Origin: Xanthomonas hortorum
Lineage (GTDB): Bacteria > Pseudomonadota > Gammaproteobacteria > Xanthomonadales > Xanthomonadaceae
Length of the DNA: 64,000 bases
NCBI RefSeq assembly: GCF_024339125.1
Contig: NZ_CP101417.1
Location: 2,615,001 to 2,679,000, forward strand
Direction of reading: 5' to 3'
The position numbers and the translations under genes were made by a program. Under the pieces are notes generated by a model. The model searched no databases and was not told where the DNA came from. It saw only the letters and a program-made list of their open reading frames with translations. This document shows, in pieces, positions 35,251 through 44,445 of this stretch. Numbering within the stretch: position 1 is the first letter of the stretch; every line of letters starts with the position of its first letter.

Positions 35251-35901
35251 ATGACGAAGAAATATTCGTTGGGCTTCGTAGGCCGCAAGGCTGGTATGAG
35301 CCGCGTCTTTACTGAAGACGGCCGCTCGGTACCGGTCACGCTGATCGAAGCAACTCCAAACCGCATCGCGCAGATCAAGACCGTCGAAGCTGACGGCTAC
35401 AGCGCAGTGCAGATTACCGTTGGTGCCCGTCGCGCCGCACTGGTCAACAAGCCGGCTGCTGGTCACTTCGCCAAGGCGAAGGTGGAAGCGGGCCGCGGCC
35501 TGTGGGAATTCCGCGTTGAAGATGCGCAGCTCGGCGATTTCGCCGTCGGCGGCGAGATCAAGGCGGACATCTTCGAGGTCGGCCAGAAGGTCGACGTCCA
35601 GGGCGTCACCAAGGGTAAGGGTTTCCAGGGCACCATCAAGCGCTACAACTTCCGTATGGGCGATGCAACTCACGGTAACTCGCTGTCGCATCGCGCGCCG
35701 GGTTCGTTGGGTCAGCGCCAGACCCCGGGTCGTGTTTTCCCGGGTAAGAAGATGTCGGGCCACATGGGCGCCGTGCAGCAAAGCACGCAGAACCTGGAAG
35801 TGGTCAAGGTCGACGTCGAGCGTGGTCTGATTGCTATCCGCGGCGCCGTGCCTGGCGCAGCTGGTGGCGACGTGATCGTCCGTCCGGCGAGCAAGGCATA
35901 A
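35251..35901 (+). CDS. rplC: 50S ribosomal protein L3
   Basis: Early assembly protein near the peptidyl-transferase centre, 216 residues. The loop with [20 protein letters not shown] carries the Gln that is N5-methylated by PrmB in relatives. 11 bp after rpsJ. Confidence 0.98.
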   Translation: MTKKYSLGFVGRKAGMSRVFTEDGRSVPVTLIEATPNRIAQIKTVEADGYSAVQITVGARRAALVNKPAAGHFAKAKVEAGRGLWEFRVEDAQLGDFAVGGEIKADIFEVGQKVDVQGVTKGKGFQGTIKRYNFRMGDATHGNSLSHRAPGSLGQRQTPGRVFPGKKMSGHMGAVQQSTQNLEVVKVDVERGLIAIRGAVPGAAGGDVIVRPASKA

Positions 35902-35913
35902 GGAGAGATGACG

Positions 35914-36519
35914 ATGGAACTCGTTATCACGGGTAGTAACAACAAGGTCTCGGTCTCCGATGCCGTGTTCGGTCGCGAATTCAGCGAAGATCTGGTTCAC
36001 CAGGTCGTCGTCGCTTATCGCAATGCCGGCCGCGCTGGTACCAAGGCTCAGAAGACGCGTTCGGAAGTTGCGGGCACGACCAAGAAGTCGAAGAAGCAGA
36101 AGGGCGGCGGTGCGCGTCATGGCGCGTTGACGGCTCCGATCTTCGTCGGTGGCGGCGTGACCTTTGCGGCCAAGCCGCGCAGCTTCGAACAGAAAGTCAA
36201 CCGCAAGATGTACCGTGCGGCCATCTGCGCGATCTTCTCTGAGCTTAATCGCCAGGGTCGCCTGATGATCGTCGAAGCGTTCGACGTCGAAGCAACCAAG
36301 ACCCAGGGTCTGATCGAGAAGCTGAAGGGACTGGATGTGGGCAAGCGCCCGCTGATCGTCACCGAAGAAGCCTCCGAGCACCTGTACCTGTCCGCTCGCA
36401 ATCTGCCGTATGTGCAGGTGCGTGATGTGCAGGGTCTGGATCCGGTCGCTCTGGTCGGGGCCGATACGGTCGTGATCACCGCCGATGCGGTCAAGAAGAT
36501 CGAGGAGTGGCTGGCATGA
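35914..36519 (+). CDS. rplD: 50S ribosomal protein L4
   Basis: Exit-tunnel protein and, in E. coli, the autoregulator of this operon. 201 residues from the ATG at 35914; the ATG at 35908 is only two bases from the AGGAGA ribosome-binding site and is unlikely. The tunnel loop [22 protein letters not shown] is intact. The same AGGAGAGATGACGATGGAA start context recurs at rplV. Confidence 0.97.
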
Positions 36520-36815
36520 GCAGCAACGAAAAAATCTTCAGCGTGCTGCGTGCTCCGCGAGTCTCTGAAAAGACCGCGCGCCTGCAGGAAATCTCCAACC
36601 AGTATGTCTTCGAAGTTTCGAACGAAGCCACCAAAGCCGATGTAAAGGCCGCGGTTGAGCAGCTGTTCGACGTCAAGGTCAAAGCTGTCAACGTGGTCAA
36701 CGTCAAGGGCAAGAGCAAGTCCTTCCGTAACCGTGCTGGTAGCCGCGGCAATTGGCGCAAGGCGTACGTCCGCCTGGTTGATGGTCAGTCCATCGACGTA
36801 ACGGCTAAGGCCTGA
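36516..36815 (+). CDS. rplW: 50S ribosomal protein L23
   Basis: Tunnel-exit protein that docks trigger factor and SRP. 99 residues from ATG 36516, overlapping rplD by four bases (ATGA). The loop [22 protein letters not shown] is typical. Confidence 0.97.
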
Positions 36816-36825
36816 GGTCCATCCC

Positions 36826-37653
36826 ATGCCATTGATGAAGTTCAAACCCACCTCTCCCGGCCGTCGTTCCGCCGTGCGTGTGGTTACTCCCGATCTGCAC
36901 AAGGGCGCACCGCACGCGGCGCTGCTCGATTCGCAGAGCAAGTCCGGTGGTCGTAACCACCATGGCCGCATCACCGTGCGTCACGTCGGTGGTGGTCATA
37001 AGCAGCACTACCGCATCATCGACTTCAAGCGCAACAAGGAAGGCATTCCGGCGCGTGTGGAGCGGATCGAATACGATCCGAACCGTACCGCTCATATCGC
37101 CCTGCTGTGCTATGTCGACGGCGAGCGTCGCTACATCATTGCCCCCAAGGGCTTGAAGGCTGGCGATCAGGTCATTGCCGGTGCCAACGCACCGATCAAG
37201 ACCGGCAACACGCTGCCGCTGCGCAACATCCCGGTCGGTACGACGGTTCACGGTATCGAGCTGAAGCCGGGTAAGGGTGCTCAGATCGCACGTGCTGCCG
37301 GTGCTGCCGTCCAGCTGGTCGCTCGCGAAGGCATCTATGCCACGCTGCGTCTGCGCTCGGGTGAAATGCGCAAGGTGCCGGTCGAGTGCCGCGCCACCAT
37401 CGGTGAAGTCGGTAACGACGAGCACAACCTCGAGAAGCTGGGCAAGGCTGGCGCCAAGCGCTGGCGCGGTGTTCGTCCGACCGTTCGCGGTGCGGCCATG
37501 AACCCGGTCGACCATCCGCACGGTGGTGGTGAAGCGAAGGCTGGTCAGGGTAATCCGCATCCGGTCACCCCCTGGGGTGTTCCGACCAAGGGTTACAAGA
37601 CGCGCAAGAACAAGCGCACCCAGCAATTCATCGTCCGCGATCGTAGGGGCTAA
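36826..37653 (+). CDS. rplB: 50S ribosomal protein L2
   Basis: Needed for subunit joining and peptidyl transfer. 275 residues. The C-terminal region contains [15 protein letters not shown] with the conserved His implicated in activity. Ten bases after rplW. Confidence 0.98.
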
Positions 37654-37659
37654 TCGACC

Positions 37660-37929
37660 ATGGCACGTTCACTTAAGAAGGGCCCGTTCGTCGATCACCA
37701 CCTTGCAAAGAAGGTGGAGTCCGCTGCGGGTAGCAAGAAGCCGATCAAGACTTGGTCGCGCCGTTCGATGATCCTGCCCGAAATGGTAGGCATCACCATC
37801 GCCGTGCATAACGGTAAGAACCACATTCCGGTGCTCGTCAACGAGAATATGGTCGGCCACAAGCTCGGCGAATTTGCCGTCACCCGGACCTTCAAGGGTC
37901 ACGGTGGCGACAAGAAGTCGAGCAGGTAA
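37660..37929 (+). CDS. rpsS: 30S ribosomal protein S19
   Basis: Head protein contacting the A-site finger and S13. 89 residues starting [15 protein letters not shown] and containing [14 protein letters not shown]. Six bases after rplB. Confidence 0.98.
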   Translation: MARSLKKGPFVDHHLAKKVESAAGSKKPIKTWSRRSMILPEMVGITIAVHNGKNHIPVLVNENMVGHKLGEFAVTRTFKGHGGDKKSSR

Positions 37930-37941
37930 GGAGAGATGACG

Positions 37942-38277
37942 ATGGAAGCGAAAGCAATCCTGCGCACCGCGCGCATCTCCCCGCAGAAGGCCCGCCTGGT
38001 CGCTGATCAGGTGCGTGGACTGTCCGCCGAACGTGCGGTCAATCTGCTGAAGTTCTCGGACAAGAAGGCTGCACACCTGATCAAAAAGGTGGTGGAGTCT
38101 GCTATTGCCAATGCCGAGAACAATCAGGGCGCGGATGTCGACGAGCTGAAGGTCAAGACCATCATGGTTGATGAAGGTCCCTCCCTGAAGCGTTTCATGG
38201 CGCGGGCGAAAGGCCGCGGTACCCGCATCCTCAAGCGCACCAGTCACATCACTGTGATTGTTGGCGCCGCCAAGTAA
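37942..38277 (+). CDS. rplV: 50S ribosomal protein L22
   Basis: Tunnel constriction protein, 111 residues from ATG 37942 (ATG 37936 is too near the AGGAGA site). The beta-hairpin tip sequence [20 protein letters not shown] is the normal macrolide-sensitive form, with no duplication or deletion. Confidence 0.97.
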   Translation: MEAKAILRTARISPQKARLVADQVRGLSAERAVNLLKFSDKKAAHLIKKVVESAIANAENNQGADVDELKVKTIMVDEGPSLKRFMARAKGRGTRILKRTSHITVIVGAAK

Positions 38278-38294
38278 GCGGAAAGGAAAAGACC

Positions 38295-39029
38295 ATGGGT
38301 CATAAAGTTCATCCGACTGGAATCCGTCTTGGCATCGCCAAGGACTGGAATTCCAAGTGGTACGCAAACAAGGCCGACTTCGCCGGTTATCTGGCAGCCG
38401 ACCTGAAAGTGCGTGAAATGCTGCGCAAGAAGCTCGCGCAGGCAGGTATCAGCAAGATCTTGATCGAGCGCCCTGCCAAAACCGCCCGCGTGACGATCCA
38501 CACTGCCCGTCCGGGCGTGGTGATCGGCAAGCGTGGTGAGGACATCGAAAAGCTGCGTAAGGAAGTGAGCGCGATGATGGGTGTTCCTGCCCACATCAAC
38601 GTCACCGAAGTGCGCAAGCCGGAGCTGGATGCGCAGCTGGTCGCCGAGTCGATCGCGCAGCAGCTTGAGCGTCGCATCATGTTCCGCCGTGCAATGAAGC
38701 GCTCGGTCGGTAACGCGATGCGCCTGGGTGCCCTGGGCATCAAGGTCAACGTGGCTGGCCGCCTCAACGGTGCAGAAATCGCCCGTTCGGAGTGGTACCG
38801 CGAAGGCCGCGTGCCGCTGCACACGCTACGTGCCGACATTGATTACGGTTTTGCCGAGGCGTCCACGACGTACGGCATCATCGGTATCAAGGTCTGGATC
38901 TATAAGGGTGAGGTCTTTGACTTCTCCCAGGTTGGCCAGGAGAAGCAGGACGACAGCCCACGCAACGATCGTAACGATCGCGGCGACCGTGGTGACCGTC
39001 CTTCGCGCCCGGCTCGTGAAGCGAGGTAA
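38295..39029 (+). CDS. rpsC: 30S ribosomal protein S3
   Basis: mRNA-entry and helicase-region protein, 244 residues. KH domain with the [11 protein letters not shown] motif near residue 78. The C-terminus carries a charged, repeat-like tail ([20 protein letters not shown]) encoded by near-repeats of AACGATCG, longer than in E. coli. Confidence 0.98.
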   Translation: MGHKVHPTGIRLGIAKDWNSKWYANKADFAGYLAADLKVREMLRKKLAQAGISKILIERPAKTARVTIHTARPGVVIGKRGEDIEKLRKEVSAMMGVPAHINVTEVRKPELDAQLVAESIAQQLERRIMFRRAMKRSVGNAMRLGALGIKVNVAGRLNGAEIARSEWYREGRVPLHTLRADIDYGFAEASTTYGIIGIKVWIYKGEVFDFSQVGQEKQDDSPRNDRNDRGDRGDRPSRPAREAR

Positions 39030-39034
39030 CGGCA

Positions 39035-39448
39035 ATGTTGCAACCCAAGCGAACCAAATATCGCAAGATGCACAAGGGCCGTAACGACGGCCTGGCATGG
39101 AGCGGAAACGCCGTCAGCTTCGGCGAGTACGGCCTCAAGGCAACCGCGCACGGTCAGCTGACCGCGCGTCAGATTGAAGCAGCACGTCGTACGATCAGCC
39201 GCCATGTCAAAAAGGGCGGCAAGATGTGGATTCGTGTGTTCCCCGACAAGCCGATCACCAAGAAGCCGATCGAAGTCCGTATGGGCTCCGGTAAGGGCAA
39301 CGTGGAGTACTGGGTCGCGCAGATTCAGCCGGGTCGCATGATCTATGAAATCGAAGGTATTCCCGAAGAGGTCGCACGTGAGGCATTCCGCCTTGCCGCC
39401 GCGAAGCTGTCGGTGACTACCACTTTCGTGACCCGGACGGTGCGCTGA
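39035..39448 (+). CDS. rplP: 50S ribosomal protein L16
   Basis: A-site tRNA-positioning protein, 137 residues starting [17 protein letters not shown]. The conserved Arg near residue 82 (hydroxylated in relatives) lies in [12 protein letters not shown] and following. The stop overlaps the rpmC start by one base (TGATG). Confidence 0.98.
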   Translation: MLQPKRTKYRKMHKGRNDGLAWSGNAVSFGEYGLKATAHGQLTARQIEAARRTISRHVKKGGKMWIRVFPDKPITKKPIEVRMGSGKGNVEYWVAQIQPGRMIYEIEGIPEEVAREAFRLAAAKLSVTTTFVTRTVR

Positions 39449-39633
39449 TGGACATCAAACAACTCCGCGAGAAGTCGGCTGACGAACTGAAGGCCCACCT
39501 GACCGATTTGCGTAAGGAGCAGTTCTCGCTCCGTATGCAGCAGGTCACCGGCCAGCTGCCGAAGACCCACGATACCCGCCGGGTACGCCGCGAGATTGCT
39601 CGCGTCAAGTACCTGCTCGGCAGCACCAAGTAA
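39448..39633 (+). CDS. rpmC: 50S ribosomal protein L29
   Basis: Tunnel-exit protein next to L23, 61 residues. Starts [18 protein letters not shown] and keeps [10 protein letters not shown] and [11 protein letters not shown]. Translation is coupled to rplP. Confidence 0.97.
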   Translation: MDIKQLREKSADELKAHLTDLRKEQFSLRMQQVTGQLPKTHDTRRVRREIARVKYLLGSTK

Positions 39634-39644
39634 GGACGGCCGCG

Positions 39645-39914
39645 ATGAGCGATAACAACGAAAAGCAAGCGCTGCGCACGGTCGAAGGCCGTGTCGTCAG
39701 CAACAAGATGGACAAGACGGTCACCGTGTTGGTGGAGCGCCAGGTCAAGCATGCTCTGTACGGCAAGTACATCAAGCGCTCGACCAAGCTGCACGCACAC
39801 GACGCCGACAATGCCTGTAATGAAGGCGACGTCGTGCGTGTGACCGAGATTGCTCCAATGTCCAAGACCAAGAACTGGCGGGTGGTTGAAATCGTCACCC
39901 GTTCGGCCGGCTAA
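39645..39914 (+). CDS. rpsQ: 30S ribosomal protein S17
   Basis: Primary 16S-binding protein, 89 residues with [19 protein letters not shown] and the C-terminal [15 protein letters not shown]-like block. Last gene of the S10 operon; rplN of the spc operon follows after only 14 bp with no terminator, so S10 and spc appear joined. Confidence 0.97.
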   Translation: MSDNNEKQALRTVEGRVVSNKMDKTVTVLVERQVKHALYGKYIKRSTKLHAHDADNACNEGDVVRVTEIAPMSKTKNWRVVEIVTRSAG

Positions 39915-39928
39915 GGGAGATCTGAATC

Positions 39929-40297
39929 ATGATCCAGATGCAGAGCTACCTCGATGTGGCCGACAATTCGGGTGCCAAGGAAGTGATGTGCATCAAGGTG
40001 CTGGGCGGCTCGAAGCGCCGCTATGCACACATTGGTGACATCATCAAGGTGACCGTCAAGGACGCCATTCCGCGTGGCAAGGTCAAGAAAGGCGAAGTCT
40101 ACGACGCCGTTGTGGTGCGTACCCGCAAGGGTGTGCGCCGTCCCGACGGTTCGCTGATTCGCTTCGATGGCAACGCCGCTGTGCTGTTGAACAATAAGCA
40201 GGAGCCGATCGGGACCCGCATCTTCGGGCCGGTGACGCGCGAGCTGCGTTCCGAGAAGTTCATGAAGATCGTCTCGCTCGCTCCCGAAGTGCTGTGA
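39929..40297 (+). CDS. rplN: 50S ribosomal protein L14
   Basis: Intersubunit-bridge protein and RsfS docking site, 122 residues starting [18 protein letters not shown]. First gene of the spc group. Confidence 0.98.
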
Positions 40298-40312
40298 GCG
40301 GAGGACATATAC

Positions 40313-40630
40313 ATGGCTAACCGTATCAAGAAGGGCGACCAGGTCGTCATCAACACCGGCAAGGACAAGGGTAAGCAGGGTGAAGTTGTGCGTGTGGATG
40401 GCGATCGCGTGATCGTCTCCAATGCCAACATCATCAAGCGCCACACCAAGCCGAACCCGCAGGCGGGTGTCGCCGGCGGCGTGGTCGAGCGTGAAGCGTC
40501 GATCCATATCTCCAACGTCAATATCGTCAACCCGGCAACGGGCAAGGGCGAGCGCGTTGGCTTCAAGGTGCTGGAGGATGGACGCAAATTGCGTGTGTTC
40601 CGCTCCAGCGGTGAGGCGCTCGACGCCTGA
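40313..40630 (+). CDS. rplX: 50S ribosomal protein L24
   Basis: Assembly initiator, 105 residues with a KOW motif ([20 protein letters not shown]). Sixteen bases after rplN, 11 before rplE. Confidence 0.98.
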   Translation: MANRIKKGDQVVINTGKDKGKQGEVVRVDGDRVIVSNANIIKRHTKPNPQAGVAGGVVEREASIHISNVNIVNPATGKGERVGFKVLEDGRKLRVFRSSGEALDA

Positions 40631-40641
40631 GGAATGCGATC

Positions 40642-41184
40642 ATGAACACTCGTCTCGAAAAGTTTTACAAGGAAAACGTGGTGCCGGCCCTGATGAAGGA
40701 GTTCGGCTACACCAATCCGATGCAGGTGCCGAGGCTGGTCAAGGTCACGCTCAATATGGGCGTGGGCGAGGCGGCAACCAACAAGAAGATTCTGGAAAAT
40801 GCAGTCGGCGACATGTCCAAGATCTCCGGTCAAAAGCCGGTGGTCACCAAGTCGCGCGTTTCGGTCGCATCGTTCAAGATCCGCGACGGTTGGCCGATCG
40901 GCTGCAAGACCACGTTGCGTCGCGCCAAGATGTACGAGTTCCTGGACCGTCTTATCAACATCTCGCTGCCGCGCGTGCGCGACTTCCGTGGTGTTTCCGG
41001 TCGTTCCTTTGACGGTCGTGGCAATTTCAACATGGGTGTGAAGGAACAGATCATCTTCCCGGAAATCGACTTCGACGCTGTCGACGCGATCCGCGGTATG
41101 GATATCGCCATCACCACCACCGCCAAGACGGATGCGGAAGCGAAGGCGCTGCTGGCAGCGTTCAAGTTCCCGTTCCGTAACTGA
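40642..41184 (+). CDS. rplE: 50S ribosomal protein L5
   Basis: 5S rRNA-binding protein, 180 residues with [13 protein letters not shown] and [20 protein letters not shown]. In E. coli S8 represses the spc operon by binding the rplX-rplE junction; here that junction is just 11 bases and I see no S8-like helix in it. Confidence 0.98.
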   Translation: MNTRLEKFYKENVVPALMKEFGYTNPMQVPRLVKVTLNMGVGEAATNKKILENAVGDMSKISGQKPVVTKSRVSVASFKIRDGWPIGCKTTLRRAKMYEFLDRLINISLPRVRDFRGVSGRSFDGRGNFNMGVKEQIIFPEIDFDAVDAIRGMDIAITTTAKTDAEAKALLAAFKFPFRN

Positions 41185-41202
41185 CCGTAGAGGACATCCG
41201 AA

Positions 41203-41508
41203 ATGGCAAAGACCTCCATGATCCACCGCGACATCAAGCGTGCAAAGCTGGCGAAGAAATTCGCCGGCAAGCGTGATGCGCTGAAGAAGATCCTCTCCAG
41301 TCAGGATGCGTCCTACGAAGAGAAGATCGATGCCTCGACCAAGTTGCAGAAGCTGCCGCGCGATTCGTCGCCGAGCCGCCACCGCAACCGTTGCGAACTT
41401 TCCGGTCGTCCGCGCGGTGTCTACCGCAAGTTCGGTCTGGGTCGCAACATGCTGCGCAAGGCCACGATGAACGGCGACGTTCCGGGCCTGCGTAAGGCAA
41501 GCTGGTAA
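41203..41508 (+). CDS. rpsN: 30S ribosomal protein S14
   Basis: 101 residues, the long zinc-free (C-minus) form: no CxxC motifs, but the conserved end [21 protein letters not shown] is present. It is followed by an unusual 204-bp gap with three hairpins before rpsH. Confidence 0.98.
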
Positions 41509-41515
41509 CAGCTTT

Positions 41516-41588
41516 CCGGCCGTTCGCGGCCGGTTTGAACAGGATTGTTCTGTTCAACAAGGGAGTCCGACGCAAGTCGGGCTCTTTT
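41516..41588 (+). terminator. Triple-hairpin terminator-like array in spc operon
   Basis: CCGGCCG-TTCG-CGGCCGG then TTT (41516-41536); TTGAACAG-gattgtt-CTGTTCAA (41535-41557); GAGTCCGAC-GCAA-GTCGGGCTC then TTTT (41563-41588, one wobble). The first and last have stable tetraloops and T-runs. Together they should strongly reduce read-through from rpsN to rpsH. Confidence 0.75.
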
Positions 41589-41592
41589 GTCG

Positions 41593-41598
41593 TATACT
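41593..41598 (+). promoter_or_regulatory. Possible internal spc promoter -10
   Basis: TATACT right after the T-run of the triple hairpin, followed by TCCGCTTCTGTC and a GCCTG/CAGGC hairpin. The -10 and flank resemble the str promoter, but the -35 position (ACGCAA) is poor. It would restart transcription for rpsH onward with a leader of about 105 bases. Confidence 0.45.
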
Positions 41599-41712
41599 TC
41601 CGCTTCTGTCTTGCCTGTACAGGCTTGGCATGGCGTAAAGGGTTCTGGCCCATCCCCAGGAAAACACAAGATTTTCGCGAAAGCGGATATCGGTGCACTC
41701 AAAGGTACTCAT

Positions 41713-42111
41713 ATGAGCATGACTGATCCCATCGCCGACCTGCTGGTACGCATCAAGAATGCGGCCGCGGTTGGTAAGCAGACGGTGAAATTGCCGTCGT
41801 CCAAGATCAAGGTTGCGATCGCCCAAGTCCTGAAGGACGAGGGTTACATCACCGACCTGCGCGTGACAGCGACCGAGAACAACAAGTCGGAGCTGGAAAT
41901 CGTGCTGAAGTATTTCGAAGGCCGTCCGGTCATCGAGACCCTGAAGCGTTTCTCGCGCTCGGGTCTGCGCCAGTACCGCGGCAAGACCGAGCTGCCCAAG
42001 GTCCTGGGTGGACTGGGCGTCGCCATCATCTCCACGTCGAAAGGCATCATGACCGATGCGCAGGCTCGCGAAGCCGGCGTTGGTGGTGAAGTCCTGTGCT
42101 TCGTGGCCTAA
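41713..42111 (+). CDS. rpsH: 30S ribosomal protein S8
   Basis: Central-domain 16S-binding protein, autoregulator of spc in E. coli. 132 residues from ATG 41713 ([11 protein letters not shown]); long in-frame extension upstream is leader. C-terminal [11 protein letters not shown] is typical. Confidence 0.97.
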   Translation: MSMTDPIADLLVRIKNAAAVGKQTVKLPSSKIKVAIAQVLKDEGYITDLRVTATENNKSELEIVLKYFEGRPVIETLKRFSRSGLRQYRGKTELPKVLGGLGVAIISTSKGIMTDAQAREAGVGGEVLCFVA

Positions 42112-42126
42112 GGGAAGGAATCGAAC

Positions 42127-42654
42127 ATGTCCCGTGTAGCCAAGAAGCCTGTGTCCCTTCCGAAGGGTGTTGAGCTCAACGTCCAGCCCGAGCTGGTCAG
42201 CGTCAAGGGCCCGAAAGGCACCCTGACCCTGCCGAAGCCGGTTGGCGTCGAAATCGCCATCGACGGCGATGTTGCAACCCTGTCGGCCAACGATCCGTCG
42301 CAGCTGGCCATCACCGGCACCGTGCGCGCCATCCTGGCCAATATGGTCAAGGGTGTGTCCGACGGCTTCGAGCGCAAGCTCGAGCTGGTCGGCGTCGGTT
42401 ACCGCGCCGCCATGCAGGGCAAGGATCTGAGCCTGGCGCTCGGTTTCTCGCACCCGCTGGTGTTCGTGGCGCCGGAAGGCATCACGCTGTCGACCCCGAC
42501 CCAGACCGAAATTCTGGTCCAGGGCGCCGACAAGCAGCGCGTCGGCGAAGTCGCCGCCAAGATTCGCGGTTTCCGTCCGCCGGAGCCCTACAAGGGCAAG
42601 GGTGTGAAGTACGCCGGTGAAGTCATCATTCGCAAGGAAGCCAAGAAGGCGTAA
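42127..42654 (+). CDS. rplF: 50S ribosomal protein L6
   Basis: GTPase-centre protein with two similar domains, 175 residues. [17 protein letters not shown] near the end is the family mark. The two-hairpin repeat starts 2 bases after the stop. Confidence 0.98.
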   Translation: MSRVAKKPVSLPKGVELNVQPELVSVKGPKGTLTLPKPVGVEIAIDGDVATLSANDPSQLAITGTVRAILANMVKGVSDGFERKLELVGVGYRAAMQGKDLSLALGFSHPLVFVAPEGITLSTPTQTEILVQGADKQRVGEVAAKIRGFRPPEPYKGKGVKYAGEVIIRKEAKKA

Positions 42655-42655
42655 G

Positions 42656-42715
42656 GCAGGTCCCTCTGCTAGGTGCCCGGCCATCCATGGCCGGACTTCT
42701 CAATGCAAAAGCCTG
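42656..42715 (+). repeat. Two-hairpin TCCA-loop repeat, copy B
   Basis: GCAG-gtccct-CTGC, then CCGGCCA-tcca-TGGCCGG, then an A-rich stretch ending AAAAGCCTG: the same layout as at 11758-11815. The second stem differs in sequence from copy A but pairs equally well, so the structure looks kept by compensating changes. It sits inside the spc operon between rplF and rplR, with TTTTCC after it. Confidence 0.72.
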
Positions 42716-42745
42716 TTTTCCTTCAGCTTCCGTAGGATAAATATC

Positions 42746-43105
42746 ATGAGCATCAACAAGAACATCGCCCGTCTGCGTCGCGCCAAGTCCACCCGTTCGC
42801 ACATTCGTGAGCTGGGCGTCGCCCGCTTGTCGGTGCTGCGCACCGGCCAGCATCTGTATGCGCAGGTCTTCACTGCCGACGGCTCCAAGGTGATCGCTGC
42901 TGCGAACACGCTGCAGGCCGACGTCAAGGAAGGTTTGAAGAACGGCAAGAACAGCGATGCGGCTGTCAAGGTCGGCAAGCTGATCGCCGAGCGCGCCAAG
43001 GCTGCAGGTATCGAGAAGGTCGCATTCGATCGCTCGGGCTACCGCTACCACGGCCGTATCAAGGCGCTGGCTGACGCAGCTCGCGAAGGCGGCTTGAAGT
43101 TCTAA
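42746..43105 (+). CDS. rplR: 50S ribosomal protein L18
   Basis: 5S rRNA-binding protein, 119 residues from ATG 42746 with TAGGAT upstream. C-terminal [24 protein letters not shown] is conserved. A 91-bp gap separates it from rplF and a 158-bp one from rpsE. Confidence 0.97.
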   Translation: MSINKNIARLRRAKSTRSHIRELGVARLSVLRTGQHLYAQVFTADGSKVIAAANTLQADVKEGLKNGKNSDAAVKVGKLIAERAKAAGIEKVAFDRSGYRYHGRIKALADAAREGGLKF

Positions 43106-43263
43106 GCACTGCTGCGAATGTGGCCAGCGGCCACATTCGCGTTACCGCCGGCAGGGAGATGCCGGACCGTCCCGTTCTTTTGCAACGGTGCCGGGAACAC
43201 AGTTCCATTCCACAACCATAAGCGGCCCCGAGCCGTACATACTCAATCAATCAAGGAATCAAG
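43106..43263 (+). other. rplR-rpsE gap with perfect hairpin
   Basis: GCGAATGTGGCC-agc-GGCCACATTCGC, a perfect 12-bp stem at 43114-43140, then CCGGCA/TGCCGG (43148-43165). No gene. The T-run CGTTCTTTTG follows the second hairpin by a few bases. An AT-richer stretch before rpsE holds AATCAATCAAGGAATCA as translation start context. Confidence 0.6.
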
Positions 43264-43806
43264 ATGGCAGAAGAACGTGCACCGCGGGGTCGTGATCGCG
43301 ACCGTAACCGCGAAGAGAAAGTCGACGATGGCATGATCGAAAAGCTGGTCGCGGTCAATCGCGTCAGCAAGACGGTCAAGGGCGGTCGCCAGTTCACCTT
43401 CACCGCGTTGACAGTGGTCGGCGATGGTCTGGGCAAGGTTGGTTTCGGTTACGGCAAGGCGCGCGAAGTGCCGGTTGCCATCCAGAAGTCGATGGAGCAG
43501 GCGCGCAAGAATCTGGCGACTGTCGATCTGAACAACGGCACCTTGTGGCACGCCGTCAAGTCCGGTCATGGCGCAGCTCGCGTTTACATGCAGCCTGCTT
43601 CGGAAGGTACCGGCGTCATCGCTGGCGGCGCCATGCGCGCTGTGCTGGAAGCGGTTGGCGTGAAGAACGTGCTGGCCAAGGCGGTCGGTTCGCGTAATCC
43701 GATCAACCTGGTGCGTGCAACGCTGAAGGGTCTGTCGGAAGTGCAGTCGCCGGCGCGTGTTGCGGCCAAGCGCGGCAAGAAGGTGGAGGAGCTCAACCAT
43801 GGCTAA
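43264..43806 (+). CDS. rpsE: 30S ribosomal protein S5
   Basis: Accuracy-related protein, 180 residues, with [20 protein letters not shown] in the spectinomycin loop region (wild type) and [11 protein letters not shown]-type core ([13 protein letters not shown]). Overlaps rpmD by 8 bp. Confidence 0.98.
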
Positions 43807-43990
43807 GGACACTGGCAAGACTGTGAAGGTGCGCCTGGTGCGTGGCCTGCGTGGTACCCAGTCGCGTCACCGCCTGTCGGTGCATGCGTTGGGCCTGAAT
43901 AAGATCAACGATGTGCGTGAACTCAAGGACAGCCCGCAGGTGCGTGGCCTGATCAATACGGTTCACTACCTCGTCAAGGTTGAGGACTAA
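43799..43990 (+). CDS. rpmD: 50S ribosomal protein L30
   Basis: 63 residues starting [16 protein letters not shown] and keeping TVHYLVKV near the end. Its ATG lies inside the rpsE 3' end; a longer in-frame ORF from 43757 reads through rpsE and is rejected. Confidence 0.96.
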
Positions 43991-43994
43991 TCCC

Positions 43995-44438
43995 ATGACT
44001 ATGCATCTCAATGACCTCAAGCCCGCTGACGGCGCCCGTACCGAGCGCACGCGCGTCGGTCGCGGCATCGGCTCCGGCCTTGGCAAGACCTGCGGCCGCG
44101 GCCACAAGGGCTCGTTCGCTCGCAAGGGTGGCGGCAAGATCAAGGCGGGCTTCGAAGGCGGCCAGACCCCGATGCAGCGTCGTCTGCCGAAGATCGGCTT
44201 CCGCTCCAAGATGGCGCGTGACAGCGCTGAAGTGTTGTCCTACCAGCTGGATAAGCTGGAAGCCGGTGAGATCGACTTTGCAGCGTTGCGTGCGGCCAAT
44301 CTGGTCCCGAGCCGCGCCAAGAAGGCGAAGATCGTGCTGAAGGGCGAGCTAAGCAAGAAGTTCGTGCTGAAGGGTGTCGCTGCGACTGCAGGCGCCAAGG
44401 CAGCAATCGAAGCTGCCGGCGGCAGCGTAGAGGAGTAA
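43995..44438 (+). CDS. rplO: 50S ribosomal protein L15
   Basis: 147 residues from ATG 43995 ([24 protein letters not shown]); a second ATG two codons on is possible. Gly/Lys-rich tail passes into 23S rRNA ([15 protein letters not shown]). Followed by secY after 7 bp. Confidence 0.97.
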   Translation: MTMHLNDLKPADGARTERTRVGRGIGSGLGKTCGRGHKGSFARKGGGKIKAGFEGGQTPMQRRLPKIGFRSKMARDSAEVLSYQLDKLEAGEIDFAALRAANLVPSRAKKAKIVLKGELSKKFVLKGVAATAGAKAAIEAAGGSVEE

Positions 44439-44445
44439 TCGGCAG

